Of a DNA stretch of 20,020 nt, positions 12,851 through 19,564 are shown piece after piece (position 1 is the stretch's first letter; each line of letters opens with the position of its first letter). The notes below the pieces were generated by a model. The model did no database searches. It was not told the DNA's origin and saw only the letters and a list, made by a program, of their open reading frames with translations. Origin of the DNA: a virus; IMG/VR virus record IMGVR_UViG_3300000176_000080, positions 1-20,020 of that record; one strand, written 5' to 3'. Made by a program: the position numbers and the translations under genes.

Positions 12851-14899
12851 AGGCTTTTGCCACACCACAGTTCTCGTCGTTCCAATGCGTTTTTTCTCAA
12901 ATCCAAGATGTTTAAGCATTCTTGCTACTGTCATTTGCTCTCCTTTTGTCGGTGCATTAAATGGATTACTTTGGATGCCCATGCAGATTTCAGACACTTT
13001 ATATGACTGCTGATAATTCAATTTAATATACTCTTCAATCTTATCTTGGAGCGATTCATCAATAACTGAGTAGGTGTCGTTTACTTCTTTTTGATACGTT
13101 TCTGCATCCCTAAACAGCACTCCAGACTCTTTAAAAGTATGAATTGCCTCTGCCCAAATCTGTGTTCTATCGGCAATGAGTGCCTCAATATCCGCTTGAT
13201 TGACTACATCAAGTGGCAGCCACCTACGATTATTTTCGCCAACGCTGAGAAATTCATCATCATTGGTTGTGCCAATAAATGCACATCGTCTAGGAATGCG
13301 AACATTTAATTTAGCGAATGGGGGCCGATATTCCTCAACTTGCCTTACTACCCATGCCTTAATCATATTCGCTTCTTTGGACCTTAAACCTTGCAATTCT
13401 GCCAGTTCGCCAATGAGCTTGCCATTAAGTAACATTTTGCTATCTTTATTATCAATATCGTGAAAGTTCAACTCTGCATAAGTATCTGGTATCGGAGCTA
13501 AAGCATTAACTGCTGAGGATTTCCTCATGCCTTCTTTGCCAATCAGAACGATAGCCATGTCCACTTTAATGCCAGGCACAAGTAATCTGCCAGCCATTGC
13601 AGTCGCAAAATATTGAGAATAAGCCATCTCTCTGGCTGAGGATTCGACACCAAAATAGGTACTAAATAAATGATCAATACGTTTAATGCCATCCCATTTG
13701 AGGGAATTACCCCATTCAATCGCTGAATCAAATCGCTGATCGTGAGCTACTTTATAGACACAATCCATTAAATTTGACTTAGATGGAGTTGCAAAGCCAT
13801 GTCGTTCTAATTGCATTGATAGACTAAAAAAGTCGGTTTCACGAATTGCCCTAAAATCGTTTTTGTCGTAGAGCATAATCTGCTGGGTAAACTCATCGTA
13901 CTTGAGTTGTAATTGATTTAAGGCAGCATAGAGATTATCGTTTGTATTGGTAATCTGCCCTTTTTTCGTTATTTCTAAATTAGTAATATCAAATTGCAGG
14001 CAATCAATATCTTGGATTACTTCGCCATCGCTATTTACTTGAAAATCCTGATTAGGCAGTGAAATCTCTGGAGTAAATTCATAATTACTGACAGTTTTTA
14101 AGATGGTAGCCCTAATCTCATGTTCTGTAAGTGGTGGCTTACATACCCGATTATTCTCCTCCAAGATGGCCTGTAGTAATATGTATTCGCTAGAAATAAC
14201 ATTTCTTGCCTTCGATGCAAACTTAAATAAATAATTATTTCTGTTCGTATCTACATAAAACTCAACGTCACTATTCGGAGATGGAATAATTGCCACCACC
14301 TTTTGAGGACTAATCTGATTGGCCAAACTATTAAAGTTCGGCATCTTTTGAATACCCTTGTCCTTGATCACATCGCCAGTAATAGTTAAATATCTGCCGG
14401 TTGAATACATCTCCACTTGGAGGGTATTAAATGAGCCATTGATGCCCTTTGTGAGTGGTTCTGCATATCCTAATGCCCTTAGACCTTTGCGACTTGGAGA
14501 ATACTCACAGTAACTTGGCTGGAGCTTTTTAAGAAAGTCGATTGCCTCTGGGGAGATTGTTCCTTTCTCATCTACGCAGTTATCAAGGTCCACACCGACT
14601 AGGCCATCATTATTGAGAACAAAGCCAATACCAGCTCGATCGCCTTCCTCAAATGAGGTTAATGCCTTCTCAAAAGATGACCAGGTATCCGGATCATTGG
14701 ACTTACCATACTGATCTAATAAGTTTGGATCATAAAGAACCTTCCGAGGTTTATCGCCATTATTCGCGACTGCCTTCCATGTCACCCACCTTGGAATGTC
14801 TTTTAAAACCTGTGGGATTCTATCTGGATTAGGTAGGTAATAGGTATATCCATCAACAGTTATCGATGGTTTTTGCTGTAGATTTATGTTATTATTCAT
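12842..14899 (-). CDS. Primase-helicase: N-terminal PrimPol-like domain plus VapE-like P-loop ATPase
   Basis: A 685-aa protein. Residues about 28-180 look like a phage PrimPol domain: RIPQVLKDIPRWVTW, DPDTWSSFEKAL, GIGFVLNNDGLVGVDLDNC (metal-binding Asp104 and Asp106) and YSPSRKGLR in the place of the S.x.GxH motif, although His is replaced by Arg. About 390-685 is a VapE/virulence-associated-E-like ATPase with P-loop GKEGMRKS near 452-459, then GKLIGELAELQGL (Walker B-like), FIGTTNDDEFL (sensor 1) and NNRRWLPLDV (arginine finger region). This architecture primes and unwinds DNA in phages without their own replicative helicase. No good ribosome binding site precedes the ATG at 14899. Its stop lies within the terminator at 12814-12850. 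Confidence 0.85.
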   Translation of the reverse strand: MNNNINLQQKPSITVDGYTYYLPNPDRIPQVLKDIPRWVTWKAVANNGDKPRKVLYDPNLLDQYGKSNDPDTWSSFEKALTSFEEGDRAGIGFVLNNDGLVGVDLDNCVDEKGTISPEAIDFLKKLQPSYCEYSPSRKGLRALGYAEPLTKGINGSFNTLQVEMYSTGRYLTITGDVIKDKGIQKMPNFNSLANQISPQKVVAIIPSPNSDVEFYVDTNRNNYLFKFASKARNVISSEYILLQAILEENNRVCKPPLTEHEIRATILKTVSNYEFTPEISLPNQDFQVNSDGEVIQDIDCLQFDITNLEITKKGQITNTNDNLYAALNQLQLKYDEFTQQIMLYDKNDFRAIRETDFFSLSMQLERHGFATPSKSNLMDCVYKVAHDQRFDSAIEWGNSLKWDGIKRIDHLFSTYFGVESSAREMAYSQYFATAMAGRLLVPGIKVDMAIVLIGKEGMRKSSAVNALAPIPDTYAELNFHDIDNKDSKMLLNGKLIGELAELQGLRSKEANMIKAWVVRQVEEYRPPFAKLNVRIPRRCAFIGTTNDDEFLSVGENNRRWLPLDVVNQADIEALIADRTQIWAEAIHTFKESGVLFRDAETYQKEVNDTYSVIDESLQDKIEEYIKLNYQQSYKVSEICMGIQSNPFNAPTKGEQMTVARMLKHLGFEKKRIGTTRTVVWQKPKK

Positions 14900-14927
14900 A
14901 TAGGTGAGAAGTAAAGTTTAGGAAAAG

Positions 14928-14954
14928 AAAGCCATCATTGAGAGTGATGGCTTT
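14928..14954. terminator. Terminator/leader hairpin between DUF2800 and primase-helicase genes
   Basis: AAAGCCATCA (14928-14937) pairs with TGATGGCTTT (14945-14954), 10 bp with a 7-nt loop. U-rich tails follow on both strands (minus: CTTTCTTTTCC; plus: TTACTTT). On the minus strand it would end the DUF2800 transcript. It also lies inside the leader of any primase-helicase transcript begun near 14963. Confidence 0.7.
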
Positions 14955-14969
14955 TTACTTTAAGGATTT

Positions 14970-14980
14970 AGTTTAGCATT
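14970..14980 (-). promoter_or_regulatory. Candidate extended -10 for the primase-helicase gene, shared with the Cro promoter
   Basis: On the minus strand AATGCTAAACT, with TG one base before TAAACT, forms an extended -10 box. The same 11 bases occur at the Cro promoter (16303-16293). There is no convincing -35. The predicted start would be near 14963, upstream of the hairpin at 14928-14954. The 117-nt gap 14900-15016 holds nothing else that I can support. Confidence 0.35.
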
Positions 14981-15016
14981 ATTTTTATCGTCTATTCTCC
15001 CTAAAAATAATATTCA

Positions 15017-16009
15017 TTATTTAGACCTCTTTAATGATGGAGCTGACAAGGTTTCATCAATCAAATCAGCCGGCACATCAAAGCCAGACTTCTTAAGAGC
15101 AGTAATGGATTTCAATTCAAAGATTGCCGGATTATTATTAAACAGCTCAGCGACTGCATTAGCATCCTTAATCTTCTGCATCTTTCTGCCCTTGGCCATT
15201 GACCATCCAGTTACAAATCCACCACCATTCATTATGTCCTTAGCAGCCTCTCTGACTGCCTCAATCCAACCTTCAAGCATTTCAGCAGTATCAAGTAGTT
15301 CCGGTAAATCAGCCAAATGCTCTGATGGCTTAAATTCATTCTTGGCCACTTCAATTGCTTTATCTTTAATCGATGGACAAGTAACTCGAGCTGGGCAATA
15401 CTTGCATTGCTCGTAACCTGGTGTCGGATCTTGGAATGGATCTTCAGCCTTTTCTGCAAGTGCTTTTAATTCAATTTCAAATGCCACCATGTCATCATAA
15501 GAATATTGTGCCGGCAGCTGCTGAGCATAATGTGGCTGGAAGATGTGGCAATAAATAGTTACATTTGGCTGACCATGTAAAATCCAAGCACCTAAAGCAT
15601 AGGTTTTTAGTTGAATAGAATTGGTCTTTACAACACCTCTGCCGGTCTTTAGATCAACAATATGTAGTTCATTATCGTTGAAAACAATAGCATCAGCAGT
15701 TCCACCCAAAAGAGGATGGACAGTCTTTAATGCCTCTGTTAAGTTTGTTTCAAGTTCATAATGTCCACTCACAAAATCACTAATATAATTAAGGTAAGCA
15801 TTGGCCCATTCTAAACCTTCTTGATCTTCTGTAATAACTTCTTCGCCTTTTCCAAGTAATTCAGCCATTTCGTGAATCCGAGTGCCTCGTTCAGCTGCTG
15901 GATTGGATTTATTGGGGATGCCAATGCTCATGCGATATGAGGCTGGGCAGAGTGTAATTCGTGGTAAAGAGCTTGCTGAGAGTGGTGAGTGATAAGTCAT
16001 TTTATTCAT
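15017..16009 (-). CDS. DUF2800 protein, Cas4/RecB-like PD-(D/E)XK nuclease with Fe-S cysteines
   Basis: A 330-aa protein starting MNKMTYHSPLSASSLPRITL; the family typically has LSAS...R...CP.S. Nuclease signs are RGTRIHEMAE (His46), LGGTADAI (Asp106) and LHIVDLKTG (Asp119, Lys121), matching the H..D..DxK core of the RecB/Cas4 fold. Cys21 together with C202, C205 and C211 (QCKYCPARVTCPS) form the one-plus-three Cys layout that holds a 4Fe-4S cluster in Cas4 and AddB. It probably processes DNA ends in replication or recombination, with the DUF2815 SSB and RusA encoded on the other arm. The ATG at 16009 overlaps the Cro-like gene by 8 nt; a second ATG at 16000, 1 nt after that stop, is equally possible and has wider spacing from AGGA. 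Confidence 0.85.
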   Translation of the reverse strand: MNKMTYHSPLSASSLPRITLCPASYRMSIGIPNKSNPAAERGTRIHEMAELLGKGEEVITEDQEGLEWANAYLNYISDFVSGHYELETNLTEALKTVHPLLGGTADAIVFNDNELHIVDLKTGRGVVKTNSIQLKTYALGAWILHGQPNVTIYCHIFQPHYAQQLPAQYSYDDMVAFEIELKALAEKAEDPFQDPTPGYEQCKYCPARVTCPSIKDKAIEVAKNEFKPSEHLADLPELLDTAEMLEGWIEAVREAAKDIMNGGGFVTGWSMAKGRKMQKIKDANAVAELFNNNPAIFELKSITALKKSGFDVPADLIDETLSAPSLKRSK

Positions 16010-16268
16010 CTTCCTGTTCGATTTGATTGATTGGGTTCATGTAAAGTTTTGGGTTATTAAAGTTTGGTAATGCTAGTTCCGGCCTTAAATCTTCCGGCTT
16101 GATTCTGCCTTCCGTTAATTCTTCAATCCTCTTTAAGTAACGAGTAGGCACTCGGTCCAGCTTGGCCCACATATAGACTGATTGCACCGATACATCCAAA
16201 TCGATGGCAACAGCTTTGGCAGTTCCAAACTCCAACAATAATTTATTAAAATTTCTAGGTTGTTTCAT
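16002..16268 (-). CDS. Cro/YdaS-like transcriptional regulator
   Basis: An 88-aa protein. Residues 17-33 (AKAVAIDLDVSVQSVYM) form a helix-turn-helix, followed by WAKLDRVPTRYLKRIEELTE and IKPEDLRPEL. The sequence A..LGVS.q.V..W...RVP..r...IE.lT.G.v...dLRP is the pattern of the Cro/YdaS family of phage repressors. The C-terminal 25 residues are an acidic Asn/Pro-rich tail. AGGA lies 6 nt before the ATG. It is the first gene of the minus-strand arm and faces the plus-strand operon across a 145-nt control region, as a Cro-type switch would. No CI partner is seen in the window. Confidence 0.8.
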   Translation of the reverse strand: MKQPRNFNKLLLEFGTAKAVAIDLDVSVQSVYMWAKLDRVPTRYLKRIEELTEGRIKPEDLRPELALPNFNNPKLYMNPINQIEQEDE

Positions 16269-16322
16269 GTAATTCCTTTCTTTAGAAATTACAGTTTAGC
16301 ATTTAATTTTAAATAATTACAA
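16268..16322 (-). promoter_or_regulatory. Cro gene promoter with AATTACA half-sites (candidate autoregulatory operators)
   Basis: Minus strand: TTGTAA (16322-16317), 18-nt spacer ending in TGC, TAAACT (16298-16293). AATTACA occurs at 16287-16293 and 16315-16321, and inverted as TGTAATT at 16268-16274. One copy abuts the -10, one overlaps the -35, and one overlaps the start codon and leader. The pair 16268-16274/16287-16293 is an inverted repeat. A role as Cro operators is inferred. Confidence 0.5.
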
Positions 16323-16341
16323 AATATTTATTAAAAAAGTA

Positions 16342-16370
16342 TTGTTTTTATGTAAAAAGTGGTTTAAAGT
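16342..16370 (+). promoter_or_regulatory. Candidate promoter of the rightward operon
   Basis: TTGTTT (16342-16347), 17-nt spacer, TAAAGT (16365-16370), with an expected start near 16377 and about 37 nt of leader before the first ATG. Both boxes are imperfect. The position between the divergent operons supports a promoter in this stretch; the exact boxes are a guess. Confidence 0.35.
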
Positions 16371-16413
16371 TACTTCATGCAGTCAAATTTAATTAGAAAA
16401 AAGGAAGAGAAAT

Positions 16414-16572
16414 ATGGAAATTCTAAAATCAATTGTTAAGTATATTTTATTAATCATTTTTGTTGTATTTTTAATTGGCTTTTTAGTATTCTCAGCTTTT
16501 TTAATTGTCAAATATCCAACGCAAACGATTGCATTTACTTTATTGTTTGCACTTTTAGTGAGAGAAAAATGA
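16414..16572 (+). CDS. 52-aa membrane micro-protein
   Basis: ATG at 16414 preceded by AAGGAAGAG at good spacing. The product begins MEILKSIVKY and is then dominated by two hydrophobic segments (about residues 11-31 and 39-48), ending VREK. It is the first gene of the plus-strand operon and overlaps the next gene by 4 nt (ATGA). Early phage membrane micro-proteins can act in superinfection exclusion, host membrane modification or lysis timing; nothing in the sequence selects among these. Confidence 0.65.
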   Translation: MEILKSIVKYILLIIFVVFLIGFLVFSAFLIVKYPTQTIAFTLLFALLVREK

Positions 16573-16658
16573 AAACACCATTAATTGATTACTTCATCGT
16601 AATAGTTTTCGGAATTGCTTTAGGTTATGGCCTAGCAGTTTGGTTTACCGGTTATTAA
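16569..16658 (+). CDS. 29-aa single-span membrane micro-protein
   Basis: The ATG overlaps the upstream TGA (ATGA). The peptide opens MKTPLIDYFIVIVFGIALGY and has one membrane span followed by a short tail ending WFTGY. It has no ribosome binding site of its own and probably depends on translational coupling to the 52-aa gene. Very short, so confidence rests on the coupling, the clean amphipathic ends and the lack of any other gene here. The function is unknown. Confidence 0.5.
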   Translation: MKTPLIDYFIVIVFGIALGYGLAVWFTGY

Positions 16659-16671
16659 TTAGTACCAGTCC

Positions 16672-16694
16672 GGAGCATCTGGATAAAATGCTCC
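16672..16694 (+). promoter_or_regulatory. Hairpin before the DUF2815 gene
   Basis: GGAGCAT (16672-16678) pairs with ATGCTCC (16688-16694), a 7-bp stem with a 9-nt loop, followed by AATTTTG. The tail is weak for a terminator. It sits 22 nt before the DUF2815 start and could be a partial attenuator, RNA processing site or stability element separating the two micro-protein genes from the replication genes. Confidence 0.5.
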
Positions 16695-16716
16695 AATTTT
16701 GTGAAAAGAGTGAAAA

Positions 16717-17286
16717 ATGAAAGTAGTTACCAATAAAGTAAGAGCCTCCTATTTATCTTGGCATACTCCTCGTGAGGGCCTTGATGGCAAGATGTCTTAT
16801 AGCGTTGAGTTGTTAATTCCAAAGACTGATGTTGATGGCATTACCAAAATCAAAGCAGCCATGAAAGCAGCCTTAGAAAAGAAGTTTGGAGATTTGTCAA
16901 AAGTTAAAGGCCTCAAGAATCCATTAAAAGATGGTGATGGCAACAAGCAAGATGGCACTCCACATTCTGAGGAATATCATGGCCATTTCTATCTGCGTTG
17001 TAAATCCACAGAGAAGCCTGGAGTAATTGATTTGAAAGGCAAAGAGATAATCAACAGCACAGAATTTGTGTCTGGTGACTATTGCAGAGCCTCCATTATG
17101 GCATCAGCCTATGATTCCAATATGGCCAAGGGAGTTACCTTTTACCTAAATAATCTTCAGAAGGTTCAAGATGGAGAAGCATTAGGCGGTGGTAAAACGA
17201 CTGCTGCCGAGGACTTTGGGGTCCAAGGTAGTGCTAATGCTGACTTTGCTGAAACACCGGCTCAAGATGGCGATATCCCATTCTGA
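16717..17286 (+). CDS. DUF2815 single-stranded-DNA-binding protein
   Basis: A 189-aa protein. The N-terminal sequence KVVTNKVRASYLSWHTPREG, then YSVELLIPKTDVDGITKIKA and AALEKKFG, matches DUF2815, a phage OB-fold SSB family related to T7 gp2.5. Later features are HGHFYLRCKSTEKPGVID, FVSGDYCRASIMASAYD and GVTFYLNNLQKVQDGEALGG, all typical of the family. The end is acidic with a terminal aromatic (DFAETPAQDGDIPF), as in SSBs whose tail recruits replication partners. It would coat ssDNA made by the primase-helicase and work with RusA, encoded just downstream. AGAG lies about 6 nt before the ATG. Confidence 0.88.
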   Translation: MKVVTNKVRASYLSWHTPREGLDGKMSYSVELLIPKTDVDGITKIKAAMKAALEKKFGDLSKVKGLKNPLKDGDGNKQDGTPHSEEYHGHFYLRCKSTEKPGVIDLKGKEIINSTEFVSGDYCRASIMASAYDSNMAKGVTFYLNNLQKVQDGEALGGGKTTAAEDFGVQGSANADFAETPAQDGDIPF

Positions 17287-17500
17287 GGTAACTCTTGATT
17301 GGTTGCTGGAGGATTATAAATATAGTCCTCCAGTATGCCCTTACATTCCACTTGTAGCATTACAAAAAGAATGGACCATTTTTGATATTGATGATTCAGA
17401 TTTTAAAACTGCCAAGGTAAAAATGGACAGTAAGGCCGATAAAGAAAAGAAAGCCAAAATGAAAAAACAAATTAAAGCTCTAAAGGAAATGAACAAATGA
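17267..17500 (+). CDS. Small charged protein between SSB and RusA, unknown (77 aa)
   Basis: I use the ATG at 17267 (MAISHSEVTLDWLLEDYKYS), which overlaps the end of the SSB gene by 20 nt; an in-frame ATG at 17189 would lie deep inside the SSB gene and is unlikely. The 77-aa product has an acidic and aromatic first half (PPVCPYIPLVALQKEWTIFD) and a Lys-rich C-terminal helix (KADKEKKAKMKKQIKALKEM). The stop overlaps the RusA start (ATGA). Its place between two DNA-metabolism genes suggests a role there, but no family is recognised. No clear ribosome binding site is present; translational coupling is likely. Confidence 0.6.
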   Translation: MAISHSEVTLDWLLEDYKYSPPVCPYIPLVALQKEWTIFDIDDSDFKTAKVKMDSKADKEKKAKMKKQIKALKEMNK

Positions 17501-17853
17501 TTTCTTATATGTCATTCCCTCCACCGCCAAGTAACAACACTTATTATCGCAGATCTGGGCATCATACTCATATCAGCATTAAGGGCAGAGAGTATAAAAA
17601 GACAATCTGTGACATCGTTTCTGAGTTTTATCCCATAAAGTTCGGCATTCGTCCGGTAAAGGTTCACATTGATTATTGGCCTGCTACACGCAGAAAAGAT
17701 GATTTAGATAATCGATTCAAAGCTATTTTGGATTCATTGACTGCAGCCGGTGTTTGGGATGACGATTCACAGATTGATGAGCTGAGCATTTTAAGAAAGC
17801 CAGTAATGAAAGGTGGAAAAATTGTCGTAACTGTTGAGGCCATTCATGGATGA
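17497..17853 (+). CDS. rusA: RusA-like Holliday junction resolvase
   Basis: A 118-aa protein matching RusA length (120 aa). It begins with the Pro-rich FPPPPSNNTYYR motif, and residues 66-91 carry RKDDLDNRFKAILDSLTAAG followed by VWDDDSQ. Asp69, Asp71 and Asp90 correspond to the metal-binding aspartates of E. coli RusA (D70, D72, D91), and Lys75 to the essential K76. It cuts four-way junctions or branched DNA before packaging. The ATG at 17497 is coupled (ATGA) to the gene before; Met5 at 17509 is a weaker alternative. Confidence 0.92.
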   Translation: MISYMSFPPPPSNNTYYRRSGHHTHISIKGREYKKTICDIVSEFYPIKFGIRPVKVHIDYWPATRRKDDLDNRFKAILDSLTAAGVWDDDSQIDELSILRKPVMKGGKIVVTVEAIHG

Positions 17854-17998
17854 TTACCAAGTTTCAATCTTTGGTAAAGATTGCCTAGTATCATTTAAGA
17901 ATGAACCAGACCTAGAATCCATTGATGTAGTGCGAGAAATATTAAATAATTTAACAGATCAAATAATTAAGGAGCAATTAAATGGTAATCAATCTTAA
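17846..17998 (+). CDS. 50-aa acidic protein, unknown function
   Basis: The ATG at 17846 overlaps the RusA end by 8 nt. The product begins MDDYQVSIFGKDCLVSFKNE and continues PDLESIDVVREILNNLTDQI, so it has a short beta-strand-like start and a helix. The stop overlaps the next gene by 17 nt. A second ATG at 17850 is in another frame. No family is recognised. The overlaps on both sides and a frame that is open over exactly the space between neighbours support a real gene. Confidence 0.55.
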   Translation: MDDYQVSIFGKDCLVSFKNEPDLESIDVVREILNNLTDQIIKEQLNGNQS

Positions 17999-18143
17999 AG
18001 TAGTACAAAAAGATTATTTAGGATGGGTAGTTGAGTTCCCACCCACTTTTGATGCATTAAAACCACAGCAGAAATTGGATTTAATCCAAGATGCGTTATA
18101 CGACCTTAATGTTAAGTTTAAGGATGTAAATGAAAACTATTAA
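17982..18143 (+). CDS. 53-aa protein, unknown function
   Basis: AAGGAG lies 7 nt before the ATG at 17982, a strong ribosome binding site inside the previous gene. The product begins MVINLKVVQKDYLGWVVEFP and has a helical second half (KPQQKLDLIQDALYDLNVKF). It is hydrophilic with no Cys or membrane segment. It overlaps the next gene by 14 nt. The function is unknown. Confidence 0.62.
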   Translation: MVINLKVVQKDYLGWVVEFPPTFDALKPQQKLDLIQDALYDLNVKFKDVNENY

Positions 18144-18318
18144 TAAATTGAATTTAGATCCAGTTGCAACATTTCCAATGATTGCACAAGAGCTTGGAGA
18201 AAATGAAAGTGCTGTTTTTGAATGCTATAAAAGAGCCTTAGTTAAATTGCAAGTGGCACTCCGGAGAAAAGGTTATCAGCTGGATGATTTCTTTGGGTAT
18301 GTAAAAAATGAACATTAA
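18130..18318 (+). CDS. Small HTH-like protein resembling sigma70 region 4 (62 aa)
   Basis: AGGA lies 5 nt before the ATG. Residues about 16-46 (FPMIAQELGENESAVFECYK, then RALVKLQVALRRKG) follow the order seen in sigma-factor region 4 and related small phage regulators: (EI)A.ELG.SES.V...E.RAL.KLR. An HTH DNA-binding function is inferred from this local similarity only. The protein lacks sigma regions 2 and 3 and could not act as a full sigma factor. It overlaps its neighbours on both sides. Confidence 0.55.
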   Translation: MKTINKLNLDPVATFPMIAQELGENESAVFECYKRALVKLQVALRRKGYQLDDFFGYVKNEH

Positions 18319-18331
18319 TGGAGCAAAATAT

Positions 18332-18535
18332 ATGAAAGCATTTCCAGTAACAACTGAAAACCGAGAAGGTGCTTGGGGTCAAGAAGGTATGGATCTAATA
18401 GATTACTTTGCTGCTAAAGCAATGCAAGGATTATTGGCAACAATTTCTTATGAAAATAGTTGTATTCCTAATTATGAAATTGCAGAACAATCTTATAAAA
18501 TTGCTGCCGCAATGATGGAGGCTAGAAAAAAATGA
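18332..18535 (+). CDS. Conserved small phage protein (DYFAAKAMQG family), 67 aa
   Basis: I choose the ATG at 18332 because GGAG sits 8 nt upstream; the in-frame ATG at 18308 lacks a ribosome binding site. The product begins MKAFPVTTENREGAWGQEGM and has DLIDYFAAKAMQGLLA, followed near the end by YKIAAAMMEARKK. The pattern G(M/L).L.DYFAAKA.QG.(L).........AY..AD(A)M...R is common in small phage proteins of unknown function. Its stop overlaps the DUF551 start. Confidence 0.72.
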   Translation: MKAFPVTTENREGAWGQEGMDLIDYFAAKAMQGLLATISYENSCIPNYEIAEQSYKIAAAMMEARKK

Positions 18536-18732
18536 TGCAATTAACTTTAAGTGACTGGACTAGCATTGACAATCGGCTGCCTAAAAATGCTGAGGATGTA
18601 ATTGTTTTCAGTGATGACAAATTCCAAATTGATATTGGATTCTTAATGAATGGCAAATGGTTCAGCGACAGAGGTGAGTTACACACTGTTACCCACTGGA
18701 TGCCTTTACCTAATCCCCCAGAGGAGAAATAA
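18532..18732 (+). CDS. DUF551-like protein
   Basis: A 66-aa protein with the DUF551 signature: WTSIDNRLPKNAEDVIVFSD at the start (family W.sv.drlP..g..VlV), then a beta-rich middle (FQIDIGFLMNGKWFSD) and THWMPLPNPPEE at the end (family THWMPLPepP). DUF551 proteins are frequent in phage and prophage early regions; their role is unknown. The ATG overlaps the upstream TGA. Confidence 0.85.
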   Translation: MMQLTLSDWTSIDNRLPKNAEDVIVFSDDKFQIDIGFLMNGKWFSDRGELHTVTHWMPLPNPPEEK

Positions 18733-18733
18733 A

Positions 18734-18922
18734 ATGGATGAAATACTAAAAAAATATCAAGATCAGCTCGACCAGGCAATTAAATTTTCTGAGAAGATAA
18801 ATCGACAAAAGTCTTATTTGGTGGATTTGTTGATTAAAGATAAATCACCATCAAGTAGTGTAATTATTGGTAAATACCTTGATTGGTTAGATGAAAATGA
18901 GGTGGTTAAAAATGAAGCATAA
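18734..18922 (+). CDS. 62-aa helical protein, unknown function
   Basis: The start is the ATG at 18734, with GAGGAG 7 nt upstream; a start at 18650 would lie inside DUF551. The product begins MDEILKKYQDQLDQAIKFSE and is probably a helical coiled coil in its first 40 residues, followed by YLDWLDENEVVKNEA. It has no Cys or membrane segment. It overlaps the next gene by 11 nt. The function is unknown. Confidence 0.62.
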   Translation: MDEILKKYQDQLDQAIKFSEKINRQKSYLVDLLIKDKSPSSSVIIGKYLDWLDENEVVKNEA

Positions 18923-19208
18923 ACATTACGATTTAATTGTGGCATGGGCTGAAGGTAAAAAAATTGAAAAAAGATTATTTAAAAAAGAATGGATTGATTG
19001 TCATTATCCTGTTTGGTTTGATAATGACGAATACAGAATCAAACCAGAGCCAAAGCCAAAAGAATATTACGATGAAGATACTTTTGATGGCGGTTATCTT
19101 TACGTCTACAACCATACAATAGATGCAAAAACTTGTATGTTTCCCACATTAATACATCAGACATATGGCCAATGGAAATACATGGGGAAAGTGAGGTTAG
19201 AAAAATGA
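18912..19208 (+). CDS. Conserved small phage protein (AWAEGKKIE...EYRIKPEP), 98 aa
   Basis: I use the ATG at 18912 (GAGG about 9 nt upstream). The product begins MKHKHYDLIVAWAEGKKIEK, then WIDCHYPVWFDNDEYRIKPE. The arrangement H..LI.AWA.G..I..r....W.d...P.W.....YRIKPEP recurs in many phage hypothetical proteins, usually with this N-terminal module followed by a variable tail. Its role is unknown. The stop overlaps the next ATG (ATGA). Confidence 0.75.
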   Translation: MKHKHYDLIVAWAEGKKIEKRLFKKEWIDCHYPVWFDNDEYRIKPEPKPKEYYDEDTFDGGYLYVYNHTIDAKTCMFPTLIHQTYGQWKYMGKVRLEK

Positions 19209-19564
19209 ATGAACCAATAGCATATTGTGTGAATTTAGACGAAGACGCATTGATTGAAGCATCTAAAATTCTTGGATTAGACCCAACGGATGTAAATTTT
19301 TTAGATACACCACTTTATACACATCCAATTCGTGATGACGAAGACGAAGATCTTTTTCGCAAAGAACAAGTGGAAAAATTTTATGCGGAAGCAAGACCTT
19401 TGCGTGAAAAATATAAACCTCGTGAATTAACTGAAGAGGAAATAGTTGATGCATTATGTTTAAACCAAGAAGATTTAATAGTGTATATTGCAACATCGCC
19501 ACACGCAAAAGAAAAAATGGTTCAACGTGGCAGAGCGTTGTTAAAGAAAGCGAGTGAGAAATGA
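19205..19564 (+). CDS. 119-aa acidic phage protein, unknown function
   Basis: The start is taken at 19205 because it is coupled to the upstream stop (ATGA); an upstream ATG at 19133 lies inside the previous gene. The product begins MNEPIAYCVNLDEDALIEAS and includes TPLYTHPI (a PLYTHP motif frequent in phage early proteins), RELTEEEIVDALCLNQEDLI and a basic helical end (KEKMVQRGRALLKKASEK). No known domain. It is part of the overlapping early-gene chain. Confidence 0.65.
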   Translation: MNEPIAYCVNLDEDALIEASKILGLDPTDVNFLDTPLYTHPIRDDEDEDLFRKEQVEKFYAEARPLREKYKPRELTEEEIVDALCLNQEDLIVYIATSPHAKEKMVQRGRALLKKASEK

